NCBI GenBank assembly: GCA_019787685.1
Contig: JAHNUO010000004.1
Coordinates: 1,240,001-1,304,000 of the forward strand
Reading direction: 5' to 3'
DNA: 64,000 nucleotides
DNA from: Chiua virens
Lineage: Eukaryota; Basidiomycota; Agaricomycetes; Boletales; Boletaceae
Under the pieces are notes generated by a model that was not told the origin of the DNA, made no database searches, and saw nothing but the letters and a program-made list of their open reading frames with translations. How positions within the stretch are numbered: the first letter of the stretch is position 1; every line of letters begins with the position of its first letter. Made by a program: the position numbers and the translations under genes. Below, one piece after another: positions 1 to 13,737 of the stretch.

Positions 1-768
1 TGACGCCGATACGTATCTACAGGCCCGTCGAGATCACGTCTAAGCGTCCGGTGAGCCGCCGGAGAATTGTCGTTGACGATAAATTACCAGTACGTGTTTC
101 AGGTGGTATGAGTGGATTCGACCTCAATATGCTCATTTTTCGTTAGAAACCAAGGGATCCGCGTTTCATGCATGCTGCGGGTCGTTATGATCCGACTAAA
201 TTCAGGCAACGATATGATTTCTTGGCAGACTTCCGCAAAGACGAGCTCTCGACGCTCCGTGAACATACGAAGCGAGCACGAAAACTAATTACGAATTCTC
301 CCTCGCATCTGAGAGAGGAGCGTGAAGGAGAGATACAGCGACTCGAACGTGCGACGAAAAGGGCGGAGAGCGCAGTCAACTTGGACAATAGAGAACGCGT
401 CGAGCTTGAGGCAGTACGGTCCGCGAAGCGGACGGAAAAGGAAAAAGGAAGACAAGGAAAAGCAGAATGGTGGATGAAACGGTGTAGGCCTGCTTCACAG
501 CCTCGACCATTCTCCCGTGCTCACATGTCCGTTAGCCGCAAAGAAGGAACTCTTGGCCAAGGCCCGCCTTGATGCCATCGCATCGGTTGGCGGAAAGCAG
601 GCAGTGAAAAAGGCCCTGGAGAAGAAGCAAAAGAAGATTAGTCAAAAGGAGAAGAAAATGCGCCCAATTTTACGCAACGTCGAAGGTGTCGAATTGTCGA
701 ATGGCAAAAGAAGACGTCCGGTAGGGTTAGTGGACTTGGGAGGGGTGAAACGACGCAAGGTTGTGTAG
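1..768 (+). CDS. RRP36: rRNA-processing protein RRP36, 5' partial
   Basis: Nucleolar protein of the small-subunit processome, needed for early pre-18S rRNA cleavage (family knowledge). Proposed exons are about 21-89, 147-483 and 536-768, joined in phase by introns of 57 and 52 bp. The upstream part, with SKRPVSRRR followed by a basic stretch, lies at the window edge, so the start is missing. The middle exon carries the family signature DPRF, then FRQRYDFLADFRKDEL, then a long basic helix ending EWWMK. The last exon is lysine rich (KKALEKKQKKISQKEKK) and ends in RRPVGLVDLGGVKRRKVV. Low-complexity charge and predicted coiled coil are typical of the family. The next gene is convergent and ends at 1000. 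Confidence 0.85.
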
Positions 769-999
769 TTCCGGCCATGATTGATCAGATCCATTTTCAA
801 CAATACCGCAGAATCATTGATCACAGCTTTTCGATAGTTCATGATGTGGTATTATTGATTGGCTATGGTATTGGTTCTGTTGTTTACTGCTACTTCAAAT
901 TCACGATCAGGATGCCGAAAGCCCGTCAAGATGGAAGCAATGAGGGGGTATAGTAGTGGAAGTGATTGAGAAGTAGATGTCTAGAAATAAGGCAAGGAA
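769..999. other. Short intergenic stretch between convergent genes
   Basis: A 231 bp AT-richer gap between the stop of RRP36 and the stop of the TCP11-family gene. Only 3' untranslated sequence of both genes is expected; no further open frame or repeat was seen. Confidence 0.5.
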
Positions 1000-3464
1000 C
1001 TAGGCCGATGCAGTCGTAATGCCGAATAAAATGTCCTCCTGCTCATAAAGTGGGAGGTAAACACCGAGATGGAAATGCGCCAAGCGAGAAAGCCGCTCGG
1101 CGAGTGAGCGTATCTCGTCAGCAAGGGGTTCCATGCCAGAGGCCAAGGTTGAAGGTGCAGATGCCCCATTTTCGGTGGTCTTGATGTGAGGGGCTAACGA
1201 ATCTCTAGGTGGATAGGTAACAGCGAGGACTTGGTTGAACACTACGTCACGAATCCTGTTTTTGAGCATCGTGCTAAGTGCCGAACTCGGCTGGACATGT
1301 GTTTCCGACCATCGCTCGGCAAGCTTGAGCACACGTTCATCGGGAGCCTGAAAACGTGATATATGACCAGCCTGTGACGAATTTGAGCGACTAGATGAGC
1401 CAATTTGGGCCTCTTTGGCCCGGAGTGCGACCTGGAGCACAATATCCTGATTAGTCTTTATCCATTTCTCGCGGTCGACATCGGAAATGGAGGATTGGTC
1501 CATGTTCCCATATTTGAGGCACTGCCCGAGATGCGTTGATGCGATATCTCTTATCTCCTTTTTGAGTTTGAGGAGTTCAGCATCGCTCACGCGTGACTGA
1601 TCTCGTGGAGCAGCCAGATCGCCGGTATCCGAGAACACGAGTTGGCGGTACAGCAACAGAAACATGTACATGACAACCGTTTCGGATGCGTCGGCCGCCA
1701 GGAGCAGTAGGCGTGCGCTGTCCAGATAGGTTGTTTCGGGATATAAGGGCAAGGGGCACATGGAATGGATGGCGGCAGACGACGAGCTCTGCGGATTTGA
1801 TGGCGTAGATGGAGGATTGAAAACGAGATCCGTCAGGCCTTTGAGCACGCTGACGTATGTTTTCTGCGTGCGCGAAAGGCTCGAATAATGGAGTGATCCG
1901 GATGGGAAGGAAGGGTGGGCAAAAATAGGCGATGCGAGCAGCTGACGGTGGGATGATTTGATCCATTCCCGTGTGAGATCAAGAGATGAACTCAATCCTC
2001 TGCGGCTTTTGAAGGCCTTGAGCTCATACTGACCCGAACTATCGATGAGAAATGGGCGGAGGGTTTGTAATTGATGGTTTGCGATGTCCTAATTGATACG
2101 TTAGCATGGAGATACGAAAACGTGTCAGATGAACGAACAAGTTTCATGAGCTCCAGAATGTCAAGACACATTCGAACCGCTCTGACAGCATCCGCCTTAC
2201 TCCCTCCACCTCCAGGAGCGCAAGCCTTTGCGACCTCCACCATAGCATCGACAGCACGATCGCGCATAGGCGCACAATGGCTCTTGAGGGTTTGGCCGAT
2301 GACGATAAAGAGACCAGAGGGATCGAAAAGATTGTGCTGAAGTTCCTGATGGATGAGCTCCGGGTCAAAGACAGATCGGAGATGTGTAGCCTGGGCAGCG
2401 TGTCTCTCGATCTGTGCTTGGAAAGTAATAGGATTAGCATATGTGTCTGAGATGCTGGTCAATGGTTGAATGACGAAGAGAAGAACCTCCAAGAACTCGT
2501 TCAGTAGTAGGCGGATGCGAGAAGGCATGCGGAGAGTGAGAACGCGGCGGGAAGTCGAATAGGTGAGGACGGGGTTCTGAGGTGGGAGAGGGACACGGCG
2601 GCAGACACAAACACACTCGGATGGCCGCCACTGCATGTCAAAGGAGACACACGTGCAACCACTTTCAAGTTCCAACGCGACGGCGCGCCAGTATCTATCT
2701 GAGAGCTCGCGCTTTTTTCGTCCAGAGGTAGGCCTGAACTGGAGCCCGGCGTCGAAGAGGAGATCATGCCCTGTGGAGATGAGTGAGGTGTAGTGAGAGG
2801 CGTGAGAGGGGATGGACGTACGAAGCTGTGGGTTGCGCAGGATAGCACTCAAATCCAATTCTTTGAGCGTCTGTCGGTTGATCAACGGATGTAGGGATGG
2901 GATATGAGGGGAGGTAAGATCAATGTGCGGGAAGGGAGGGTGCAAGGCTGGGTGCAGGCTACCTGCAGAAGGGGGAGGGGGGTCGATTCTAAGAACAGGC
3001 GGTTGGGGAGAGGACGGAGAGGGGGAGAGAGGCTCATGGTGGTCAGTTCTTCTGCGGGAACGGCGAGTAGGGGTGTGAGGGGGGAGGGAGGCGCGGGGGG
3101 AGGGATGTCTATCAGGTGAGCAAGGGTGGGAGTGGGACTTTTGGAGGTCGTTGGTATCGATGCGTGGACGCTTGTGCAAGCGGGCATGGACGGGATCTGT
3201 GTTGAGGGGAGATATGGGAGGAGAGTCAGTCGGTGATTGTTCAGCAGGCCAAACGGCATGAGCGGTGTCGGCAGAGAGCCAAGGACTAGTGGGGGGTTGT
3301 CTTGGTGCATGGGAGGGACGAAGGGGGGAGGGGGGGCGGTCGACTAGGATGGGATCATTTGACTGAGAGGTATTTGGGATCGTCGGATGTTGAGAGTCGT
3401 CGTCTGAGTCCGCCTTTCGTTTTCTGCAGTTCAACTCTTGGAAGGGGTTGCCAAGGTCGCTCAT
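1000..3464 (-). CDS. TCP11/SOK1-family protein
   Basis: Two exons, 3464-2139 and 2088-1000, are joined across a 50 bp intron (2138-2089, GT...AG on the minus strand), giving 804 aa. The join rebuilds the Tcp11 hallmark around DIANHQLQTLRPFLI, which neither open frame has alone. Residues 1 to about 180 are Pro/Ser rich and probably disordered, with a basic KRKAD and a KRPRID patch near the start. The rest is the helical Tcp11 domain (LINRQTLKELDLSAILRNPQLR, then RMPSRIRLLLNEFLEVLL). A cysteine-rich insert, CTCVSFD...CVCVCRR, sits before the helical part. The yeast member Sok1 acts in cAMP/PKA growth signalling; the function here is inferred only from the family. The start ATG precedes MSDLGNPFQEL. 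Confidence 0.85.
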
Positions 3465-3913
3465 GAGTGACTTTGTGGGGGCTGAAGAGCTCGAGATAAA
3501 AAAGAAGAACGTGAGCGGTGTGGAGGGGGGGATATATAAGTGCCGTGAAGAAACAGCCGAAGTTGGTGAGACTCAGGGCGAACACATGGGATCAAGACAC
3601 GACGGAAACAGACCTGTCGTGCTCCACGACCAGTGGACAATTGCGAAGCCCTGGTTGCCTGGCAGATACCTGGTGGTGGTCAAAGCGGGCAACAAGACAA
3701 GGTTTGCGGAACTGGCAGGCTGCCACGCTGTCCGGGTGAACCTGACAGTAAATAAATGAGGATCGCACTATCCTAACCATGCCTAATCCGTCCCTAAACG
3801 TGTCCTCCTACCCCCCGCGGATTGTCATATTCTCAAACGTGCTCTGATTTACTTTCCATCTTATCGATCCCCGCGACATCACTTTCAAGTTCTTAAGCCC
3901 CCCACTTGATTAT
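3465..3913. other. Intergenic: upstream region of the TCP11-family gene
   Basis: 449 bp between the TCP11-family start and the V-ATPase B stop, both on the minus strand. It holds a TATA-like run (tatataag) near 3532. Open frames on the plus strand around 3448-3759 have no recognisable protein features and are treated as chance. Confidence 0.45.
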
Positions 3914-5941
<2,028 letters not shown>

Positions 5942-6069
5942 GACTAGTGATATGTTGCAGTCTGCACCGAGGTGGATGGCCCCAGCATGCAGTCAAAACT
6001 CCCACGCCTAAAATGGCTGACACCTCTGGCTGGCATTTGTTTTATTTCTATTTCACAAATCGTGTTATA

Positions 6070-9000
6070 TTACAACGCGTTCATTCCTGACGCAAGTGCA
6101 TCCACCAGGCCGCGCGCCACATTCTTCACCTTATCCACATCTTCAGACGACCTGTAAAACACGCCTTTAGCTCCACATTGGTCAGAAACTTTTCGTTCAG
6201 TCGATCATACCATTCCGTTTCGAGAAGTATTTCCTCGACCTGGTCGTTCGGTTCCCAGCCTATATCCTTGCTCTGCACCACAATATATAGATACTCTGCG
6301 GTACTCGATCGGATCTGAACAAGCACGTATTTGGCTTAGTACCCCTCCTGATGATCGGGAAAGATACATACTCTGGGGTAAGGATGTGCAAGGAAATCAA
6401 CCATTTTGGATAGGCACGCGTTCGCAACCGAGGGAAACGTGAGGAGGCTGACAACTCTGTAGCAGCGTCATCTGACAGATCGTCTCGGTATCACCCGCAT
6501 TAATGAAATGTGACTTACATCTTCATTGACTCCTGAATCCTCTGGACGTTCTTGACACGCGACACGTTTTTCGAGGAGATTGCCAACAAGGCCTCGAGAC
6601 TGTACAATGTCAGCTAGCATGTACGCCACTGGAATGCAACCTGCTTACCATGCGGCACCTCTCTCAGATTCAGACAGAGACACCAAGGCATCATCCTCAA
6701 GCAGCATATTGAATGTCTGCAGAACTGGTATTACGACACTGTTGGAGGTCGGGTTTGATTGAGCCAAGGCGATGAGATCGCTTGCAAATTCCGAAAGGCT
6801 GTATCCCCCCTCGGAAACAGGAAACAGCGGTAATGTTTTGACATAACTGGCTACACTGGATGACGCAGGACGTTGCTACATCAATGGAAGTAAGCCTGCG
6901 GTCGTCATCAACAACAGCGGAAACTAACATACCGTGCTGCCTGTCCTCGTGGCGACGCTCAACACTAGGCCGTTCAGCACTGATCTCCGGTACTCAGGTA
7001 CTCGGAGGATCTTAACCGCCCTTGGGAATAGCCACCCACCGTCACTCCAGCTGTTGTCATCACCGTTCTGTCTGCAAAAAAAAAGCTCATCAAAGACGTG
7101 TCCTGCTTCGGGAAATGACTCACGTGGAAAACAACTCTTTCATCAAATCGTTGTCTTTTACTTCCCACCTTTCTGCATGTTTCGCAACAGGGAACCGGAG
7201 TTTCAGGATGCGCAAGAAACATTCTCCAGAAATCTGCCGAACATTATCAAGCCTTTCTACACCTTGCCGAAGAATACGCCCAATGACAGCGTGGTACCTG
7301 TGTGGAGGTAAAAAAGAAGCAAAGTCCTGGAGACTGCCGGAAACGCGGAATAGATCTTCGATAACTGAACTCAAGCCGCGGATGGAGGCGATGCGTATCC
7401 ACGACCCTACATCTCCACGCTCGTCCGTAGTGTAGTCATCCAACCCGCTGTCCAGCGCGTTGAACAAAGCGCAGACTTCACTTGATCGGAAGCCTAAATT
7501 AGGGTAATGAGAAGCTGATTACTTCCGCATCGGGAGGTGGAACGTACGGTCCGCTGACATCGGCGTTATGTTAGTGAAAAGCCTCGGGATAGCCAAGTAA
7601 CAATTTCGGCGCGCTTCGACATTTGTCATTCTAGTTGCAGACTGTAATCACCGGTTTAATGAGGTACCATGCGGATACTGTGGGCGGAATCCAATTCCTC
7701 ACCTCCGAACTGATGCTTTCCAGCAAGCAATCCACCGCTTCAGGGAGAACATGTGGGTACGTATCGTAGTTGAGGACACCCAACACATGCCCCAAACTCT
7801 GCTGCAACGATGGGGACCCGTGTCTGAATTCCTTGATTAATGTGCAGGAAACGGTCCAAACTCAGCATACGCACACGGAATACGCCCAATATACAAGAAA
7901 CACTTATCTTTGCACCCAGTCGGAACAGTCCACGAGAGAACTCATCGCGGCCATCGCCGTTGCAGCTGCTTCTTGTGCGTTGATACCCCTGTGGCGGAGC
8001 CCTTGATCGACAAAGTTACGCCAATCTGGGACAAGTGATTGGTCTTGGGCTTGTCGTGCCTCTCGTTCGGTGATACAAGCCGCAATGAGACTGCAAGTGG
8101 CACTGAGCACTTGTTCATTCCGAGGCGCGAGGATGATTTCTTTAGGGACGTCTCGTATGAGCCCGAAAATCTTGCAGATGATGTTCCGATAAGCGAATGT
8201 GATATACTGATATGATATCGCACTAGTCTTACTGACCTCTCGTCGTTTTTCATCACCTGCCGAACCAAACTGTCGCTGATAAGCATCTGCGAGTTCTGCG
8301 AGTCCCAGCATCGCGCCATGGATATCCGTGGCATCTACCGAATGTAGTAGTTGGGCCTACCCCTCCGAATCAATATCGATGCTAACTTCAGAATCATGAC
8401 TTACCAATCGGGGTATGCAGGTCGGCCCTAGCGACACGAGGTCGATCTCGCATATCAGCCTCAAGGACTTGGCACCCAACTGTCTCAACGTCACATCCCA
8501 GTGACGCAACGTGATCGGGATCAAATGGTCGATGAGACCCGACCGGTATTCAGTGTGCCTGCCGCAGAAGTGCTAAGAATGGGAGGACTACGAAATTCAC
8601 GGAAACGACCCACTCAGCTACCTGGGGGGCCGCTGTCAGAAACGCATTGCGCCGTATGCTCACGGAGTAAAAGTCCATTTTACGCAGCACGTCAATACCA
8701 TGAGCAAACAAACCCTGAACCCGAAGGAGAATAGTCAGAATGCTTGAATAGGCAGGGATCATACGAGCGCCGCACCACCCGGCCTACATGTTCTTGAAAT
8801 GCAGCACTTGCGGCTCTGCGGATGGAGACGTCACGATCGAAGAGAGAAACGGAAACAAGGCTCTGCGATAGCTTGGCGGCATGTGGGGAAAGGTTGGACG
8901 GATCCTGAGCCCTTGCCAGGGCCCAGAGGACGTAGGCCGCAGCATCCCGCACGTTGGAACCGATCGAATGTGCGCCCTTGCGAATGTCGAAGTAGAGGGC

Positions 9001-10669
9001 CTGTTGGATGCCAAAATAAACTCCTGCATGACATTGAGGCTCATGCCCTTGCCTTGGATAACCAATCGAGTAATTGTGGTAACAATGATGGTTCCACGAG
9101 GCCCCTGCGTGCCATCTCGGCAGTCGCCAGACATGCACCATGCCATGTCGCCTCGGCGACAGTTGGCATGTCGTAGATAGAAGCACCCGCAATGCTGTGT
9201 ATGGAAAATAGATGTAATATGTTCTCGAGGACTTGCGCTGAGAAATCGATCGGTAGACGTTCTGCAAGTCTACCAATGCCTTTGGCTGCCGACCACCGAA
9301 CCACTGTGTCCTATCAAAGGAAAGCGTCAAATAATAACAGGTGAGAGGCAACGGAAATTGGATACCTGATCTTGCAAGCAGCTGAATAGGGCCTGCAAGA
9401 TGATTTCAATTTCCTCTGGGACGTCAAAATCGTCGTCGTCTTCATCCGCTCGGGTTTCCTCTAGAACTTTTGTGATTTCCAAAGCGCGAACTGGGGGATA
9501 TTTCAGACTATACTTTCCAAGACCAAAAGAATATACTAGCCACTGATCCTCGAGTTGCCGGTTTTGGGAGGAAGAAGCCGGAGTCCGACCCTTGATAACA
9601 GTTTTGCACGGTATTTGCGAATCAAGGTATTGTTCATCAGAGCCTCACTCTTCACTATATTCTCTGAGATTTCTAACAGCCGAGACGTGGCCGAAAGGGA
9701 CTCTTCCAAAGCACCAAACTTGATAAATTCACACAGTACTTGCAAGACACCGATAGTCTGGCCCTGTCAGTCCCGCCGGATGATAGTCCTGTCCACTCAC
9801 CAACAAAGACTGCTGCTTTCCCAGAAACATGGAGGGGGACGATGTAAGGAAGCCTAATAATTGTTGCGTAGCATCTTTTCTACTTTCATCTTAGCGCTTC
9901 CTCGAAAACATACAGTAAAACCTACCGCATGTACAAACGGGAAAGGAGTTCTGCTGCACCTTCGCGTTCTAGACCTGCATAATCCAGGTAACGTTTACCG
10001 ATGGATTCAAGTGTACTGGCCGTTCGACCTTTGTGACCAGGTTCGTCGAATTGTTCCAGATCGAATGGGATTCTGCACACGAGAGAGAGCCACAGCAGGA
10101 CGACATAACGTAGCGACCACTGAGAAGGATGAGCAGCAGGTCCAGTTGACAGACCAATAAAGTCGATCGCAATAGTCACGTCCGCGATTTCATGAGGGAA
10201 AAACCTGGCTGCTCATTCTAAGGACATAATGCTAATTGCAAGAAACGAAACGACTGACTGATCGTTTTGTATCCTCTTAACTTAATGTAGTTATACATCA
10301 ATTCTGCCAGACGTCCTACTCGCATTATGGAGGACGTCATGGTTTTATCGGATGTGCACTCTCTGGCATGCGTTCTTAAGCGTTCGGCAACGGGAACGAC
10401 GAGATCCTCGAGGTAAGGGTCCAGAAGGTAAGATTGTTCTTGGTACTCGGCCAGCTGCTCGACGTTGGACTATGGACGCAATGAGGCGTTATGAATACAC
10501 ATACGATCATGCCAAGCTTCCGTAAAACATCGAGTTCGGTGCTGTTCTCCTCGCGAGTGGGCTCGGTGGACAAGTTGAACGAGAGTAACGTATTCTGAAG
10601 GGAGAGAAATTCATCTCGGCGCTCAAAGGATGCGAATAGTTTTCCATCTTCTATGGGTTCGTCCAACAT
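6070..10669 (-). CDS. TBCD: Tubulin-specific chaperone D (tubulin folding cofactor D)
   Basis: Large HEAT/ARM-type protein that holds beta-tubulin on the folding pathway and helps assemble the alpha/beta heterodimer. The start reads MLDEPIEDGKLFASFERRDE and is followed by YQEQSYLLDPYLEDLVVPVA, as in the family. Later blocks are VRWSAAKGIGRLAERLP (about 9300), NVRDAAAYVLWALAR (about 8950) and DERGDVGSWIRIASIRGL (about 7400). The final exon (6151-6070) ends DALASGMNAL. The coding sequence is split by many short introns across 4.6 kb; not every junction was resolved, so only the outer limits are firm. No obvious break was seen. The start faces the BUD22-like gene 105 bp away. Confidence 0.93.
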
Positions 10670-10774
10670 CACGAATACGAGATGGTAGTGACTGATCAAT
10701 GGGGTAATTAGTAGACTTTGCCTGGGTATTAGGTCAGCGACGATTGGTTAACTCGGAACACACATCTCATAGCA
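10670..10774. promoter_or_regulatory. Short bidirectional promoter between TBCD and the BUD22-like gene
   Basis: Only 105 bp separate the two divergent start codons, so both transcripts must start from the same small region or inside it. No clear TATA box was seen. Confidence 0.5.
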
Positions 10775-12315
10775 ATGAAGAGTACATTCGGTGTGAAGCG
10801 AAAACGCCCAGATGATGGGCAATCAGAGGTATTTCGAACATTCAGTCTGTCCGAGGCATTCTACCTGCAGTGTTGACAACTTCATCAGGAAGACAAGGAG
10901 GCCAAGCTGCGCCGAAAACTGGCACGTCTTTCACGCCAATTCCTACAACAATTAGTGGACCAATACACTCTAATATCAAGCACCACTCTCTTAGGGAACT
11001 TCGCAAGGTTGTTAAGAAGGCGAAGACTTTCGAGGTGCAAAAGACTCTGAAGAAACGTAAAGACGCTCGGTGAATGCCTATAAACTTGGCCTTCCATTTA
11101 AATCTCAGTGACAATTCAGGCGCAACGATCCGGAGAGCGACATGTACAGGGACCTCGGGATTCAAATGGAGATGTTGAAGGTCGGTATAGTGAAGGATAT
11201 GACTACGGGCTAAGCACTCAACATCCAGGATACAGTGTCTAAACCACGATCAACTTGCCCGCTCCGCTCTCGTGACCAAACTCAAGAAAGACAAAATACT
11301 CTTTTCCGAGCAGTCAATACAGGCCATTTCGGCGGAGTTAGCTTCCAATTTGGTTTCTCCCGGAACGCCAGGGACTCCGATGGCTAAAGTACAAAGCCGC
11401 ATACTGAGCTCCAAAGTCCTTGCGTCAGAGGTGACATCGATGATGGACACACTGAAAGCTTTCTTACATCCTTCCGTTGGATCGGAAGATGCTGGGAAAG
11501 CCACCCATGATTCTGATGTATCGCTCAACATCTCAAGGAAGCAGAGGACATCCAAGGTCAGTGTCGGGATAGCCTCCAGCGAGGGGAGCGGTGGAGAGGA
11601 TGAAGATTCTACTAGCGATCACGACGTTGCAGAAACGAGTGACGGTTGGGAATCTGGTACGGTTGGCGAGCCATCAGGGTCGGAAGACAGCGATGGCGAA
11701 GGTGACGCCATTTCGGAATACCAGCAGTCTCGGCCGAATGGATCCAAGGGTCAATCTCAGTTTCTTCCCTCGCTTTCGGTTGGTTTCACTCGGGGCGATT
11801 CGGGGAGTGAAATCAGCGATAGTGAACTAAAATTGGTTGACGGTTCTAGGAAGAACCGGCGCGGTCAACGAGCACGTAGGGCGTAAGTGGTGTACCATAT
11901 TTCCGTTGGCGTGATTGCATCACCTCTCTAATTCCCGGTGGCGCTCAGGATATGGGAAAAGAAATTCGGAAACAACGCAAACCACGTCAAGAAAAAGGAG
12001 GAGCAAGCAGCGCCAAAACGCCGTCCGCCCGGGTCCATCCCGGCTGATCGGAATGCTGAGATGGGAAATTCATCTTCCCGACGTTCTACAGCGCCGTCTC
12101 GTACACCTACGCGTCGCCTTAAACCAGTCCGGGGATATCAAAACACAAAGGATTCAGCGTCGAAGCAAAAACAGTCAGGGCGCCTTGAGTATCAGGGCGA
12201 TTTCCGGAAGCATCAAGAACGGCCACTACACCCATCATGGGAGGCCAAAAGAAAACAAAGGATGGCGGGGATGGTCCCATCACAGGGAACGAAGATTGTG
12301 TTTTCTGACTCTTAG
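10775..12315 (+). CDS. BUD22: BUD22/SRFBP1-like ribosome biogenesis protein
   Basis: Nucleolar protein of the Bud22 family, linked to 40S subunit maturation. Exons 10981-11069, 11120-11180, 11236-11882 and 11949-12315 join in phase. They give HHSLRELRKVVKKAKTFEVQ, then LARSALVTKLKKDKILF, an acidic Ser-rich middle (EGSGGEDEDSTSDHDV) and the C-terminal signature RAIWEKKFG...HPSWEAKRKQ...GTKIVFSDS. All of these are typical of the family. The 5' end is less certain: an ATG at 10775 opens MKSTFGVKRKRPDDGQSE, which can splice in phase from 10828 to 10981 over a long 152 bp intron. An extra exon in between is possible. Length would be about 405 aa. Confidence 0.85.
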
Positions 12316-12527
12316 CGTTATCTCGTTATCAACCTATCTTTGACGGCTATTATTTACCCGCAATCATCGTGGACAAGCTTTCAATTTGAAACTCGCTTGC
12401 ATTCGTTTGTACACATGGTAAATGTCTACATGCATATTTTGGGTGTTGTGCCATGATCAGATAAGTACGGAAGTATTCTAGACGAGGTGAATACGATCTG
12501 GGCATGTCAATGTCGAGGATCGACGAG
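12316..12527. other. Intergenic, convergent 3' ends
   Basis: 212 bp between the BUD22-like stop and the stop of the MYND-like gene. No feature was recognised. Confidence 0.4.
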
Positions 12528-13189
12528 CTAGAGACGACTAGGACAGACGTGCTTTTTACCCCCTTGCAGTCTACATTCCCGGGAACACCACGTTGCGTCG
12601 CAGCGGGGACACCGTGGAAAGTTTGTGCCTGCTTTCATACATGCAGAGCATATGGATCTGCAAGAAAGCTTCGAGCCCTTTTCGAGAGCTTTGAGGACGG
12701 GGTGGAGATTGGCTGGATTGTCATCATTCTCAATCACTGGAGATGATACCGGACCCGAGGGTCGGCCCCAATCAAAATCAGTCAACAAGGTGCGGCTGAT
12801 GGAGGGGCTCCGCCTAGAACGCGAAAAGGGCTGAAATAATGAGAGGGGTGAATCGGGGGGTGAATATCCACAATCACGATCAGGCTGCATTGCGCGGCCC
12901 TTACCCGAGAGTGGGATATCGAGGCTGAGATGGGTCCGGAGCCAAAGAGCAGCAGGGATGGTAGTTGTGAAAGACCCATAGACGTTGGCGAGACCCTCGG
13001 TGGGTTCGGCAAGCTGAGAGCCTTGGTTTACACTGGGGTATATGGAGGTGATGGAAGACTGAGATGTTGTCGAGGAGCACGACGTGCTCCAAGCTCGACG
13101 ACGGCCGGGGATGGAAATCTGGGTTGGTAAGAGAGTGAGGGAAGATGTAAGGGAGAAGAGGAAGTGCTTACATGATTCGTGGACGCCAT
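12528..13189 (-). CDS. Small protein with C-terminal MYND-like zinc finger
   Basis: Exons 13189-13172 and 13118-12528 join in phase (202 aa) and begin MASTNH followed by ISIPGRRRAW. The long N-terminal part is Ser/Pro rich with no recognised domain. Near the C-terminus is ICSACMKAG...CPRCDATWCSRECR...KKHVC, a C-x2-C...C-x2-C-x4-WC-x3-C...H-x3-C arrangement that fits a MYND or HIT zinc finger, normally a protein-interaction module. The start is supported by a TATA-like element 35 bp upstream. No specific partner can be named. A further intron inside the Ser/Pro-rich part is possible but not required. Confidence 0.7.
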
Positions 13190-13737
13190 AAAGTGGGGCG
13201 AGAAGGAGATTTGAAGGAGAAGGGTATATATATCGCACCTGGCCGGAACAAAGGAAGAGAAAGCCGGGGGGATGGTGGGATGAGCTGAAGGGGGAGAAAA
13301 GGTAAAAAGGGAGTCAACATACGCCTAGTAACGCGCCCGGGGTGGATACGGGGGAAAAGTGAGCCGGGAAAGGTGAGGAAAAGTGGGCACACGACACAAT
13401 TTATACGTTAAGCGTAATGAGATTTGCTCACGAGACCGGGGGGTCGTAATTGAAAGTAGATCTAGGAGAACCGAAACGGGCGAAGGAGATAGTACGCGGG
13501 ATGTCGCACATGTTCAAAAGGATCAGCACGGACACCAACATCACCGCGTCTCGTGTGGTCACTCCTCCAATTGACTCGGTCACACTTTAGAAAAGACAAA
13601 CAAGACAAAATACAATACCCTTGCGCACTGCAGCGACGACTCACAGCGAGAGCGCATACAAGCACCTCCGACAACGACCTCGTCTTCGTTCCTTACACCC
13701 ACCACCCCCGGCGCCACTTTTTACGTCTTCGTAAGGC
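13190..13737. other. Shared upstream region of two divergent genes
   Basis: 548 bp between the MYND-like gene and the PP2C gene. The side next to PP2C is pyrimidine rich from about 13650 on, as fungal 5' leaders often are. No other gene was recognised. Confidence 0.5.
13224..13233 (-). promoter_or_regulatory. TATA-like box of the MYND-like gene
   Basis: A run of alternating T and A (tatatatatc on the plus strand) lies about 35 bp before the proposed ATG at 13189. Confidence 0.5.

Noticed and set aside
2882..3310. 142-aa Pro/Leu-rich frame on the minus strand
   Set aside because: Another frame of the Pro/Ser-rich head of the TCP11-family gene; low complexity keeps several frames open.
3448..3759. 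Two overlapping plus-strand frames upstream of the TCP11-family gene
   Set aside because: No family features, no splice support; probably promoter sequence.
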